A stretch of DNA of 8,538 nt from JAMIFN01 sp964608575 (GCA_964608575.1 CAZSPW010000079.1:1-8538), one strand, 5' to 3'; counted from the stretch's first letter, positions 1-6,818 are shown. Numbers and translations are program-made. The notes: generated from the letters alone by a model not told the origin.

Positions 1-24
1 GATTTACGCGCCTGAAATATTGTT

Positions 25-1575
25 TTGAAACCCGCTGCCCCCGTATTCAGTCCCAGCCTGCTGCCCTTTTTGGGCGCAGCCTTTGCCAGCCGTGTGCCTG
101 TGCAGGCCTTGCCTAGCCCGCATTGGGTGGCACGCAATACGCCGCTGGCGCAATGCTGGGGGCTAAACGCCGATTGGCTGGGCAGCGACGCGGCCTTGGC
201 GCTGCTGGCTGGCAATAGCGAAAACGCGGCGGAATTTCACGCCAGCGCCTACAGCGGCCACCAGTTTGGCCACTGGGCAGGGCAGTTGGGCGATGGCCGC
301 GCTCTGTATCTGGGGCAAATCGACACCCTGCAAGGCGTGCAAGAAATCCAGCTCAAAGGCGCGGGGCGCACGCCCTATTCGCGTGGTGGCGATGGCCGCG
401 CCGTGCTGCGCTCCACCGTGCGTGAATATTTAGCCAGCATAGCCATGCAGGGCTTGGGCATACCCACTACTACTGCGCTGGCCATTGTTGGCTCGCCCTA
501 TCCCGTTTACCGCGAAGAGGCGGAAACGGCGGCGGTGCTGACCCGCAGCGCCCCTAGCTTTATCCGCTTTGGGCATTTTGAACATTTTGCCGCCCGCGCT
601 GCCCAGGCCGCAGAAACGGGCGATAGCTTGCTGCTGCAAACCTTGGTCGATACCACCATTGCCCGTTATTACCCCGATTGTTTGGGCGCAGATCAGCCCG
701 TGCTGGCCTGGCTGGGGCAGGTGGTGCAGCGCAGCGCCGAGCTGGTGGCGGCCTGGCAGGCCGTGGGCTTTTGCCACGGCGTGATGAATACCGACAATAT
801 GAGCATCTTGGGGCTAACGCTGGATTACGGTCCTTATCAATGGCTGGATGCTTATGACCCTGAGCATATTTGCAACCATTCCGACACCCAAGGGCGTTAC
901 CGCTACAGCCGCCAGCCTGCCGTCATGCGCTGGAATTTGTTTTGCCTGGGGCAAGCCCTGATGCCGTTGCTGGCGGGCAAGCTGGGCGAAGAAGCCGCTA
1001 GCGCCGGCTTGATTGCCGAATTAGAAAAATTTGGCGCTGCTTATAGCCGCGCTTGGCAAAGCCGTATGGCGGCCAAAATGGGTCTGCCTGCGCTGGATGG
1101 CAACAGTTTGCCTCTGCTGCAAAAACTGCTGGATTTGCTGGCCGCCGAGCGCGTGGATTGGACGATATTCTGGCGCCGCTGGGCCAAGGCTATCCATGCC
1201 TACGCCGCCCAAGCTGCGGGGGCAGCCGAGCTTGCGGCGTTTAGCCCTGTGCGCGATGTATTCATCCAGCGCGAGGGTTTTGATGCCTGGCTGGCGGATT
1301 TTTTGGCTTACCTTGCGCCGCAATTGCTGCACACCGATACGCAGGCGGACACGCAAAACGCCATCGCCCACACCCTGCAAACCAACCCTGTTTATGTGCT
1401 GCGCAACCACTTGGCGCAAGAGGCCATAGCCGCCGCGCAAGCGGGCGATTTTGCGCCTATAGCGCAATTGGCCACCGTGCTGCGCAGCCCTTACGCCGAA
1501 CAAGCGGGCTGCGAACGCTACGCTGCTTTTCCGCCAGATTGGGCGGCGGGCATAGCCGTGTCTTGCTCGTCTTAA
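25..1575 (+). CDS. selO: Protein adenylyltransferase SelO (YdiU family)
   Basis: SelO is a pseudokinase-fold enzyme that transfers AMP from ATP to Ser, Thr or Tyr side chains of target proteins and is linked to redox stress. The 516-residue product is full length for the bacterial family. Visible signatures are the GHQFGHWAGQLGDGRA block (79-93), the KGAGRTPYSRGGDGRA block (111-126), E134, R174 and R181, then NTDNMS (255-260) with the expected catalytic D257 and metal ligand N258, and the second metal Asp in DYGP (D267). Spacing of K111, R174 and R181 matches my recollection of the Pseudomonas enzyme. C283 (in HICNHSD) and C514 in the terminal SCSS correspond to the cysteines reported to form a disulfide in E. 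coli SelO. The start is a TTG: an in-frame TGA lies at 13-15 and no in-frame ATG occurs before residue 141, so a later start would remove the conserved N-terminus. No clear ribosome binding site is seen. It is convergent with the DUF192 gene. Confidence 0.93.
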   Translation: MKPAAPVFSPSLLPFLGAAFASRVPVQALPSPHWVARNTPLAQCWGLNADWLGSDAALALLAGNSENAAEFHASAYSGHQFGHWAGQLGDGRALYLGQIDTLQGVQEIQLKGAGRTPYSRGGDGRAVLRSTVREYLASIAMQGLGIPTTTALAIVGSPYPVYREEAETAAVLTRSAPSFIRFGHFEHFAARAAQAAETGDSLLLQTLVDTTIARYYPDCLGADQPVLAWLGQVVQRSAELVAAWQAVGFCHGVMNTDNMSILGLTLDYGPYQWLDAYDPEHICNHSDTQGRYRYSRQPAVMRWNLFCLGQALMPLLAGKLGEEAASAGLIAELEKFGAAYSRAWQSRMAAKMGLPALDGNSLPLLQKLLDLLAAERVDWTIFWRRWAKAIHAYAAQAAGAAELAAFSPVRDVFIQREGFDAWLADFLAYLAPQLLHTDTQADTQNAIAHTLQTNPVYVLRNHLAQEAIAAAQAGDFAPIAQLATVLRSPYAEQAGCERYAAFPPDWAAGIAVSCSS

Positions 1576-1576
1576 A

Positions 1577-1591
1577 GCCTGCAATGCAGGC
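1577..1591. other. Perfect short hairpin just after the selO stop
   Basis: GCCTGC (1577-1582) and GCAGGC (1586-1591) form a perfect 6-bp stem with a 3-base loop, one base after the selO stop codon. On the + strand it is followed by AAAA and not a T tract, so it is not a classical intrinsic terminator for selO. Read on the minus strand it is followed by a short TTT. It may protect a 3' end or back up the minus-strand terminator beside it. Its role is inferred only. Confidence 0.4.
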
Positions 1592-1602
1592 AAAATCGCT
1601 AT

Positions 1603-1628
1603 AAAAAAAGAAGCTGCTCAGGCAGCTT
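1603..1628 (-). terminator. Rho-independent terminator of the DUF192 gene
   Basis: Read on the minus strand, AAGCTGC and GCAGCTT make a perfect 7-bp stem around the loop CTGA (1611-1628), followed at once by C and seven T residues (1603-1610 on the + strand reads AAAAAAAG). This is the textbook form of an intrinsic terminator and lies about 70 bases beyond the DUF192 stop codon. The stem is also the first half of one copy of a dispersed intergenic repeat (1612-1640). Confidence 0.75.
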
Positions 1629-1640
1629 TGGCGGCCTAAA
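1612..1640 (+). repeat. Dispersed intergenic repeat, copy A
   Basis: This is one of three 29-base copies in the window. The first half is AGCTGCTCAGGCAG and the second half, after one variable base, is TTTGGCGGCCTAAA. It matches copy B (4150-4178) at 27 of 29 positions by eye. The first half is a hairpin core, here extended to a perfect 7-bp stem that serves as the minus-strand terminator. Confidence 0.7.
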
Positions 1641-1697
1641 ACCCTGATTTGATGCTTAAATTTTCATTTTTGCATTGGGGGAATGCTGCGATCGCGC

Positions 1698-2201
1698 TTA
1701 TTTTTGCTTCGCGTGGGGCTGGCTCTTGGATGGAGTTTTGGTTTTGGCATGGGGACCAAAAGGCGCGCCTGTGATGCGGCTGCCTGCTTGGATGCCGTGT
1801 TGGGCAAACCAGCCTAGATTGGCTTCCAGCACGAAGCGCACAGGCTGGGCAGAGCAGTGCGACTCATCCGACAGGGGCTGCATATCCGCCAAATTCACAA
1901 TGCGGCCATCGTCGGCCACAAAAGCCGCCGTTAGCGGAATCAGGGTATTGCGCATCCAAAAGCACTGCCTTGCTGCCACGGGGAAAACAAAAAGCATGCC
2001 CTCATTGGCGCCCAAGCTGGTGCGCGACATCAGGCCAATCGCGCGTTCGCGGTCTTCGCTGGCGATTTGCACGCTCAATTTGCCTTTGCCCAATTGCAAA
2101 GTGCTGCGCGGTAAATCCGTTTGCGGCGCAGGCGGCGCGATGTTTTGCGCTGTTGCGGCCAGGCTAAGGAGGAGAAGGACAGAGGCGAGGATATTTTTCA
2201 T
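1698..2201 (-). CDS. DUF192 family secreted protein
   Basis: This 167-residue protein belongs to the DUF192 family, whose biochemical role is not established. Family hallmarks are GLMSRTSLGANEGMLFVF (56-73), the FWMRNTLIPL block (81-90), DDGRIVNL (97-104) and RFVLEANLGWF (122-132). The N-terminus MKN plus the hydrophobic stretch to residue 18 is a good signal peptide with a likely cut after ATA, so the mature protein should be periplasmic or lipid-free secreted. The tail after residue 148 is rich in Lys, Ser and Pro and probably disordered. I chose the ATG at 2201 because it places the signal peptide at the start. A GTG at 2225 is in frame, has a weak AAGG upstream, and would add eight residues. 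It lies 83 bases after ruvC on the same strand and ends before a strong terminator, so cotranscription with ruvC is possible. Confidence 0.85.
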   Translation of the reverse strand: MKNILASVLLLLSLAATAQNIAPPAPQTDLPRSTLQLGKGKLSVQIASEDRERAIGLMSRTSLGANEGMLFVFPVAARQCFWMRNTLIPLTAAFVADDGRIVNLADMQPLSDESHCSAQPVRFVLEANLGWFAQHGIQAGSRITGAPFGPHAKTKTPSKSQPHAKQK

Positions 2202-2284
2202 AGCGGGCACTGTAGGGGCGCGCACGCAGCCTTGCCGCGCGCTGGAACTGAAATGTAAGTCAAAAGCCGTGCAGCCGCAGCGTT

Positions 2285-2812
2285 TTAGCGGCGTAAATGC
2301 TGCGCCAGTTGTTGTGCCAATTCCAGCCCCGCGGCGCGGCTGTGATGGGCATGGGTAATGGCCGCGCCCAGTGCGTCGGCCGCATCAGGGCCAGGCAAAC
2401 CCGGCAGTTGCAGCAGGCGCTGCACCATGGCCTGCATCTGGGTTTTATCGGCGCGGCCATAGCCGACCACGGCTTGCTTCAATTGCAAGGCGGTGTATTC
2501 ATGCACGGGCAAGGCCCTATGCGCCAGCGCCGTGATGCAAGCGCCACGCGCCTGCCCTAGCAGCAGAGTCGATTGCGGGTTCACATTGACGAAAACAATC
2601 TCAATCGCGGCGCAATCGGGCTGGTAATGCTCTTGTAACTCGCAAATACCATCAAACAAGGTTTTCAGGCGCAGCGCCAATGGTGCCGTGCTATCGGTCT
2701 TGATGGTGCCGCTGGCCAGGTAATGCTGGCGGCTGCCTACGACCTCAATCACGCCAAAACCCGTGGTGCGCAGGCCAGGGTCTATGCCTAAAATTTTTGT
2801 GCTGGTGCTCAT
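2285..2812 (-). CDS. ruvC: Holliday junction resolvase RuvC
   Basis: RuvC is the dimeric endonuclease that cuts Holliday junctions symmetrically, working with the RuvAB branch-migration motor in recombinational repair. The 175-residue product is normal for the family (E. coli about 173). The acidic catalytic set is intact: D11 in ILGIDPGL, E71 in AAIEIVFV, and D143 and D146 in GPDAADALGAAITH. The conserved NPQSTLLLGQARG helix (78-90) is present. I chose the ATG at 2812, with GGCGAG just upstream, because homologues begin a few residues before the IDPG strand. An ATG at 2821 would add three residues. Any longer reading upstream passes through the N run and is meaningless. ruvA and ruvB, often downstream of ruvC, are not here: the next gene on this strand is the DUF192 gene. 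Confidence 0.95.
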   Translation of the reverse strand: MSTSTKILGIDPGLRTTGFGVIEVVGSRQHYLASGTIKTDSTAPLALRLKTLFDGICELQEHYQPDCAAIEIVFVNVNPQSTLLLGQARGACITALAHRALPVHEYTALQLKQAVVGYGRADKTQMQAMVQRLLQLPGLPGPDAADALGAAITHAHHSRAAGLELAQQLAQHLRR

Positions 2813-2862
2813 GCTCGCCATTATGGAGGGATGCCAGCATGGGGGCAGGGCGCTTACAATGC
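2808..2862. repeat. 55-bp sequence at left edge of gap, identical to 2963-3017
   Basis: These 55 bases, from CTCATGCTCGCC to GCTTACAATGC, recur without a change directly after the N run. The copy includes the first codon of ruvC and its 5' region. Ending exactly at the gap on one side and starting exactly at it on the other is what overlapping contig ends look like. Probably it is one genomic copy represented twice. Confidence 0.85.
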
Positions 2863-2962
2863 NNNNNNNNNNNNNNNNNNNNNNNNNNNNNNNNNNNNNN
2901 NNNNNNNNNNNNNNNNNNNNNNNNNNNNNNNNNNNNNNNNNNNNNNNNNNNNNNNNNNNNNN
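2863..2962. other. Assembly gap of exactly 100 N
   Basis: All 100 bases are N. A round 100 is the usual placeholder for a scaffold join of unknown length. With the identical 55-bp flanks, the true gap is likely zero and the contigs probably overlap. Merging would shorten the ruvC to purU spacing from 382 to about 227 bases. Confidence 0.95.
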
Positions 2963-3017
2963 CTCATGCTCGCCATTATGGAGGGATGCCAGCATGGGGG
3001 CAGGGCGCTTACAATGC
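2963..3017. repeat. 55-bp sequence at right edge of gap, identical to 2808-2862
   Basis: This is the second appearance of the 55-bp sequence beside the N run. It carries a GCTTACAATGC segment whose TACAAT (3010-3015) looks like a -10 element pointing toward purU. It probably represents the same genomic bases as the left copy. Confidence 0.85.
3010..3015 (+). promoter_or_regulatory. Possible purU promoter -10 element
   Basis: TACAAT in the context GCTTACAATGC resembles a sigma-70 -10 box facing purU. No convincing -35 sits 16-18 bases upstream. A second candidate is TAAAAT at 3052-3057, with TTGTGT at 3031-3036 at a short 15-base spacing. Either would leave a long leader containing the palindromic element at 3059-3144. 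Confidence 0.25.
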
Positions 3018-3058
3018 GACAGCATTTTTATTGTGTTTTGGCTCTCGCTCATAAAATT

Positions 3059-3144
3059 GTCATTGCGAGGAGCGTAGCGACGCGGCAATCCATCCATGAT
3101 GGCTGCTTGGTTCAAGTGGATTGCTTCGCTGCGCTCGCAATGAC
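3059..3144. repeat. 86-bp imperfect palindromic repeat element
   Basis: The left arm begins GTCATTGCGAG and ends GCAATCC. The right arm begins GGATTGC and ends CTCGCAATGAC, so the outer 11 bases and inner 7 bases of the arms are exact inverted repeats with an imperfect GC-rich section between them. A transcript would fold into a long hairpin. The CATTGCGAG...GCAATCC layout resembles small palindromic elements I recall being scattered in intergenic DNA of many bacteria. It contains no gene. It lies in the probable leader of purU, ending about 50 bases before the start codon. Confidence 0.7.
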
Positions 3145-3194
3145 GAAATGGAGACTGAGGAGAGCTTCTTCAGCCGCTTCTACATCAATGTCCC

Positions 3195-4052
3195 ATGACA
3201 CCCACTCTGCCTTCTGCCTTTGTCCTGACCCTCTCTTGCCCCGACCGCACGGGCATCGTGCACGCGGTATCGGGCTTTTTATTAGATCGCGGCGGCAATA
3301 TCGAAGAAGCGGCGCAGTACAACGACAGGGACACGGGCTTGTTCTTCATGCGCGTGCGCTTTAGCTGCCCGCACGATCGCGCCGCCCTGGAGCATGAGCT
3401 GGCAGCCTTTGCCAAAAAATTCGATATGCGTGCGCGCCTGCACACCGCGCACGAACCTATGCCGACTGTCATCATGGTCAGCAAACAAGGCCACTGCCTC
3501 AACGATTTGCTCTTCCGCTGGAGCACTGGCCTGCTCAATATCGATGTGCGCGCCATCGTCAGCAACCACCGCGATTTTTACCAATTGGCCGCTTCCTACA
3601 ATGTGCCTTTTCACCATATCCCCGTCACGGCTGGCACTAAAGCCCAGGCCGAGGCCAAGCAGCTCGAAATCATCGATACCGAAGGCGCAGAGCTGGTGAT
3701 ACTGGCGCGCTATATGCAGGTGCTCAGCAACGATATGTGCAGCGCACTCGAAGGCCGCGCCATCAATATCCACCACAGTTTTTTGCCTAGCTTCAAAGGC
3801 GCTAAACCGTATTACCAAGCGCACGATCGTGGCGTCAAACTCATCGGTGCCACGGCGCACTATGTCACGCGCGATTTGGACGAAGGCCCCATCATCGAGC
3901 AAGATGTGGCGCGCGTCGATCACAGCCAAACCGTGGACGATTTAACCGCGCAGGGGCAAGACACCGAACGCCGCGTGCTGGCGCGGGCGGTGAAGTGGCA
4001 TAGCGAGCACCGCGTGCTGCTCAACGGCCATAAAACCGTGGTGTTTCAGTAA
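3195..4052 (+). CDS. purU: Formyltetrahydrofolate deformylase PurU
   Basis: PurU hydrolyses 10-formyl-tetrahydrofolate to formate and tetrahydrofolate, balancing the one-carbon pool and, in E. coli, supplying formate for PurT in purine synthesis. The 285 residues are the usual length. An N-terminal ACT-type regulatory domain (about 8-85) opens with LSCPDRTGIVHAVSGFL, followed by a formyltransferase-fold catalytic domain (about 90-285). Its catalytic triad is visible as N191 and H193 in INIHHSFLPSFKGAKPY and D229 in TRDLDEGPI. In E. coli the ACT domain senses methionine and glycine; the same is inferred here. The start is the ATG at 3195, seven residues before the first ACT strand. An ATG at 3188 is out of frame. 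No clear Shine-Dalgarno is seen. A probable terminator follows at 4090-4133, so the gene is likely transcribed alone. Confidence 0.95.
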   Translation: MTPTLPSAFVLTLSCPDRTGIVHAVSGFLLDRGGNIEEAAQYNDRDTGLFFMRVRFSCPHDRAALEHELAAFAKKFDMRARLHTAHEPMPTVIMVSKQGHCLNDLLFRWSTGLLNIDVRAIVSNHRDFYQLAASYNVPFHHIPVTAGTKAQAEAKQLEIIDTEGAELVILARYMQVLSNDMCSALEGRAINIHHSFLPSFKGAKPYYQAHDRGVKLIGATAHYVTRDLDEGPIIEQDVARVDHSQTVDDLTAQGQDTERRVLARAVKWHSEHRVLLNGHKTVVFQ

Positions 4053-4089
4053 AATTTTGTTGCGCTTCAGTGCTTTTTCATACGGTTTT

Positions 4090-4133
4090 AGCCTGCTAAA
4101 AACACCCTTGTAGCGTGCTATGGCAGGCTTTTT
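4090..4133 (+). terminator. Probable purU terminator
   Basis: AGCCTGC (4090-4096) pairs with GCAGGCT (4123-4129), followed by a T-rich run (TTTTTA). The long loop contains a nested TAGC/GCTA hairpin (4111-4120). The outer stem is sound, but the large loop makes this weaker than a classical terminator. It lies about 40 bases after the purU stop codon. Confidence 0.45.
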
Positions 4134-4149
4134 ATGCTTTTATTTTGAT

Positions 4150-4178
4150 AGCTGCCCAGGCAGATTTGGCGGCCTAAA
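4150..4178 (+). repeat. Dispersed intergenic repeat, copy B
   Basis: AGCTGCCCAGGCAG, one variable base, then TTTGGCGGCCTAAA. It differs from copy A at two positions. It is preceded by TTTTGAT, so it reads 'ttttgatagctgc', a string I associate with intergenic repeats of Comamonadaceae. It lies between the purU terminator and the transporter gene. Confidence 0.7.
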
Positions 4179-4261
4179 TGCCGTAAAATGCCAAAAAATC
4201 TGTATTGCCACCTATCTAGGCATGTCGCTCCAACTTAGCCCTCCAGCCTAGCGCCCTTGCC

Positions 4262-5518
4262 GTGAACGCCACCACCACTACCAGCCCCCCATCCCCCGCT
4301 GCTGCCATGACACCCGCCGAGCGCAAGCTCTCAGGCTCGCTGGCGCTGGTCTTTGCCCTGCGTATGCTGGGCTTGTTTTTGATCCTGCCTGTATTTGCCA
4401 TCGAAGCGCAGCGTTACCCAGGCGGCGACGATCCTGCCTTGGTCGGCTTGGTCATGGGCAGTTACGGCATGACGCAGGCGCTGCTGCAACTGCCTTTTGG
4501 CTGGGCATCCGATCGCTGGGGGCGCAAACCCATCATCTTGTTTGGGCTTTTATTCTTTATTGCGGGCAGCGTGCTGTGCGCGGCTACTGATAGTCTCTAC
4601 GGCTTGCTTGCAGGCCGCAGTTTGCAAGGCGCGGGTGCGATTTCCGCCGCCATTACCGCGCTGCTGGCCGATGGCACGCGCGATGTGGTGCGCACCAAAG
4701 CCATGGCGCTGATTGGCATCAGCATCGGTTTGATGTTCGCCCTATCGCTCGTGCTGGCGCCGCTATTGGTCGGCAGCCTGGGCTTTCAAGGCATGTTTTG
4801 GCTGATTGCCGCCCTGGGCGTAGGCGCGTTTTTGCTCATCAGCTTTGTCGTGCCCGCGCAAAAACAGCAGCGCGTGCAGGCCGCGGGCGATGCTTCTCTG
4901 GCCGTAGTCTGGCGGCAATTTACCGCGCCGCAAACTTGGCGCTTGAATGTGGGCGTATTCATCTTGCATGCGGTGCAATTGGCCATGTGGTCGGCCGTGC
5001 CCATCATGCTGGTGCGCGAAGGTTTGCCCAAAGCCGAGCATTGGCATGTGTATTTGCCTGCGGTGCTGGCCTCCATGCTCATCATGGGCGGGGTCTTGTT
5101 CCGTTTGGAACGCAAAGGCTATTTGCGTGGCGTGTTCTTATCGCAAATCGCCCTCTTGGTGCTGGTGCAATTGGCGCTGTTTTATATCAGCACCCGCCCC
5201 AGCAGCCTGTGGGAAGCAGGGCTGATCTTGTTCGCCTTCTTCTGCGCTTTCAATATGCTCGAAGCCACGCAGCCGTCTTTGGTTTCGCGCTACGCCGCCA
5301 GCGATGAACGCGGCACCGCGCTGGGCGTGTACAACACCATGCAATCCATAGGTATGTTTGTCGGCGGTGCAGCAGGCGGCTGGTTGATTAAAGATTTTGG
5401 CATGCAGGGTTTGTTTGCAGTGTGCGCCGCAGCCTTGCTGGTGTGGCTGGTGGCAGCGTGGAGCATGCAGGCCATCCCCAGTGCTGAAAAATTAGACATA
5501 GACGAGGCGCTGGCCTGA
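4262..5518 (+). CDS. MFS transporter, YajR-like
   Basis: This is a 12-helix major facilitator superfamily protein of the inner membrane, probably a proton-driven exporter; its substrate cannot be read from sequence. The product is 418 residues. Helix 1 starts near SLALVFALRMLGLFLILPVF (26-45). The loop 2-3 signature is GWASDRWGRKP (80-90), with D84, R85, G87 and R88. GRSLQGAGAISAA (118-130) matches helix 4 of this family. A charged central loop lies at about 199-227. The RMLGLFLILPVFA opening and motif A recall E. coli YajR, but the soluble C-terminal domain of YajR is absent: the protein ends about 20 residues after the last helix. The start is uncertain. The GTG at 4262 gives a Thr/Ser/Pro tail, while the ATG at 4307 would begin at MTPAERK and fits homologues equally well. 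Neither has a clear ribosome binding site. No tight operon partner is present. Confidence 0.88.
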   Translation: MNATTTTSPPSPAAAMTPAERKLSGSLALVFALRMLGLFLILPVFAIEAQRYPGGDDPALVGLVMGSYGMTQALLQLPFGWASDRWGRKPIILFGLLFFIAGSVLCAATDSLYGLLAGRSLQGAGAISAAITALLADGTRDVVRTKAMALIGISIGLMFALSLVLAPLLVGSLGFQGMFWLIAALGVGAFLLISFVVPAQKQQRVQAAGDASLAVVWRQFTAPQTWRLNVGVFILHAVQLAMWSAVPIMLVREGLPKAEHWHVYLPAVLASMLIMGGVLFRLERKGYLRGVFLSQIALLVLVQLALFYISTRPSSLWEAGLILFAFFCAFNMLEATQPSLVSRYAASDERGTALGVYNTMQSIGMFVGGAAGGWLIKDFGMQGLFAVCAAALLVWLVAAWSMQAIPSAEKLDIDEALA

Positions 5519-5571
5519 GGCCATTGCTGCGGCTCTGACCCCAAGGGCGCAAAAGCCCGCCCCACTTTGGG

Positions 5572-5577
5572 TAAAAT
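5572..5577 (+). promoter_or_regulatory. Possible hisZ promoter -10 element
   Basis: TAAAAT in GGGTAAAATACC lies 30 bases before the hisZ start, in an 88-base gap after the transporter gene. It fits a sigma-70 -10 box. No good -35 is visible at normal spacing, so this is a weak call. If used, hisZ and purA would be transcribed apart from the transporter. Confidence 0.3.
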
Positions 5578-5606
5578 ACCGCTTTAACTACTTCCCCCGC
5601 GTAGCC

Positions 5607-6797
5607 ATGTCCGTTTGGATTCTGCCTGATCACCTTGCCGATGTACTGCCCAATCAGGCTAGGCAAATTGAAGCCTTACGGCGCAACCTGCTCGATACCG
5701 CAGCGGCTTATGGCTATGAATTGGTCATCCCGCCTAGCCTGGAATATTTGCAATCCTTGCTCACCGGCACGGGCAGCGCCCTGAATCTGCAAACCTTCAA
5801 ACTCGTCGATCAGCTCTCAGGCCGCTCTATGGGCTTGCGCGCTGACACCACGCCGCAAGTGGCGCGCATTGATGCGCATTTACTCGGCCGCAGCGGTGTC
5901 TCGCGCCTGTCTTACTGCGGCAGCGTTTTCCACACCAAACCCAGCAAACCCCACGCCACGCGTGAACCCCTGCAACTGGGCGCAGAGCTATACGGCTACG
6001 CCGGCGTAGCCGCCGAAATCGAAATCGTGCAATTGGCGCTCGATTGCCTGAAAAAAGCTGGCGTGCAAGGCTTAACCCTGGATGTGGGCGATGTCGGCGT
6101 GGTCGATACCATCATGGACATGGCGAGTTTGGCTGAGGACGCGCAGGCAGCATTGCATCAAGCCTTGCAAGCCAAAGACCAAAGCAGCTTGGCCGCTTTA
6201 TTGCAAACCGTGCCGCAGCCCGCACGCGCTTTGCTGCAAAGTGTGTCGCAGGCTTTTGGCCAACCTGAAGCGGTTTTGGCTCAATTGCAAGCCGATTTTG
6301 CGGCGCACCCGCCATTGCTGGCGCGTTTAGAACAACTGCGCAGCCTCATTGCCAGCGTGCAGGCCGCCCACCCCGGCGTGGCGCTGTTGGTGGATATGGC
6401 CGACAACCAAGGCTGGAGCTACTACACCGGCCTGCGCTTTACCGTGTATGCGGCCGCTTCGGGGCAAGATATCTTGCGCGGTGGCCGTTACGACGGCGTG
6501 GGCGCAGTCTTTGGCGTGGAAGCGGCCAAAAACCGTCCTGCCGTCGGCTTTAGCCTAGATGTCAAAGAATTGCTGGGCGCGGTCGCGCCGCCTGCCGCCC
6601 GCACCGCCATTGCCGCCGTGTGGAGTGCAGACCCCGCTTGGGCGCAAGCTGTTGCCAGCCTGCGCGCTGCAGGGCACACCGTTATTTGCCAACTGCCCAG
6701 CCAGCCTGCGGCAGACAGCAGCAGCGGCCACACCGAATTTGCTTGCGATCGCCAGCTCGTCTTGCACGGCGGCGTTTGGCAAGTCATCCCCCTTTAA
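5607..6797 (+). CDS. hisZ: ATP phosphoribosyltransferase regulatory subunit HisZ
   Basis: HisZ is a catalytically inactive paralogue of histidyl-tRNA synthetase. It binds short-form HisG, making the hetero-octamer that performs the first step of histidine synthesis (ATP plus PRPP to phosphoribosyl-ATP) and mediates histidine feedback. The 396 residues cover a synthetase-like class II core only. Visible marks are LRADTTPQVARI (77-88), the REPLQLGAELYG block (119-130), NQGWSYYTGLRF (267-278) and GGRYDGVGAVFG (292-303), followed by a PAVGFSLDV motif. The anticodon-binding domain of true HisRS is missing, which together with the altered motifs argues for HisZ over a HisS. The start is the ATG at 5607, since homologues begin a few residues before the LPDHLADVLP block. 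No strong ribosome binding site is seen. hisG is not in the window. purA begins 31 bases downstream on the same strand, so cotranscription is likely. Confidence 0.93.
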   Translation: MSVWILPDHLADVLPNQARQIEALRRNLLDTAAAYGYELVIPPSLEYLQSLLTGTGSALNLQTFKLVDQLSGRSMGLRADTTPQVARIDAHLLGRSGVSRLSYCGSVFHTKPSKPHATREPLQLGAELYGYAGVAAEIEIVQLALDCLKKAGVQGLTLDVGDVGVVDTIMDMASLAEDAQAALHQALQAKDQSSLAALLQTVPQPARALLQSVSQAFGQPEAVLAQLQADFAAHPPLLARLEQLRSLIASVQAAHPGVALLVDMADNQGWSYYTGLRFTVYAAASGQDILRGGRYDGVGAVFGVEAAKNRPAVGFSLDVKELLGAVAPPAARTAIAAVWSADPAWAQAVASLRAAGHTVICQLPSQPAADSSSGHTEFACDRQLVLHGGVWQVIPL

Positions 6798-6818
6798 TCC
6801 TTTTTGTTTTTTTGAATT

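Larger units (their letters stand above)
2813..3194. other. ruvC-purU divergent intergenic region
   Basis: This 382-base stretch separates the divergent starts of ruvC and purU. It holds the two 55-bp copies, the 100-N gap, weak candidate promoters for purU and the palindromic element. No coding region is supported. Corrected for the likely contig overlap, about 227 real bases remain. Confidence 0.8.

Noticed and set aside
1675..2358. Long + strand open frame opposite DUF192 and ruvC
   Set aside because: It is antisense to two genes with clear family motifs, and its translation has no recognisable domain.
2808..3017. CRISPR-like or direct-repeat array at the gap
   Set aside because: There are only two copies, separated by exactly 100 N; contig overlap explains them better.
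2813..3115. Extension of ruvC through the N run
   Set aside because: The frame passes 100 undefined bases and repeats the same 55-bp sequence, so the extra residues are an assembly product; RuvC is complete from 2812.
3282..3929. Long minus-strand open frame inside purU
   Set aside because: It is a shadow frame created by G+C-rich codon bias; purU carries an intact ACT domain and catalytic residues.
5545..5558. GGGC/GCCC hairpin after the transporter gene as a terminator
   Set aside because: The stem is only 4 bp and no T tract follows.
1689..6752. GCGATCGC palindromes as a HIP1-like repeat
   Set aside because: Only two full copies were noticed, one intergenic and one in hisZ, which is unremarkable at this base composition.
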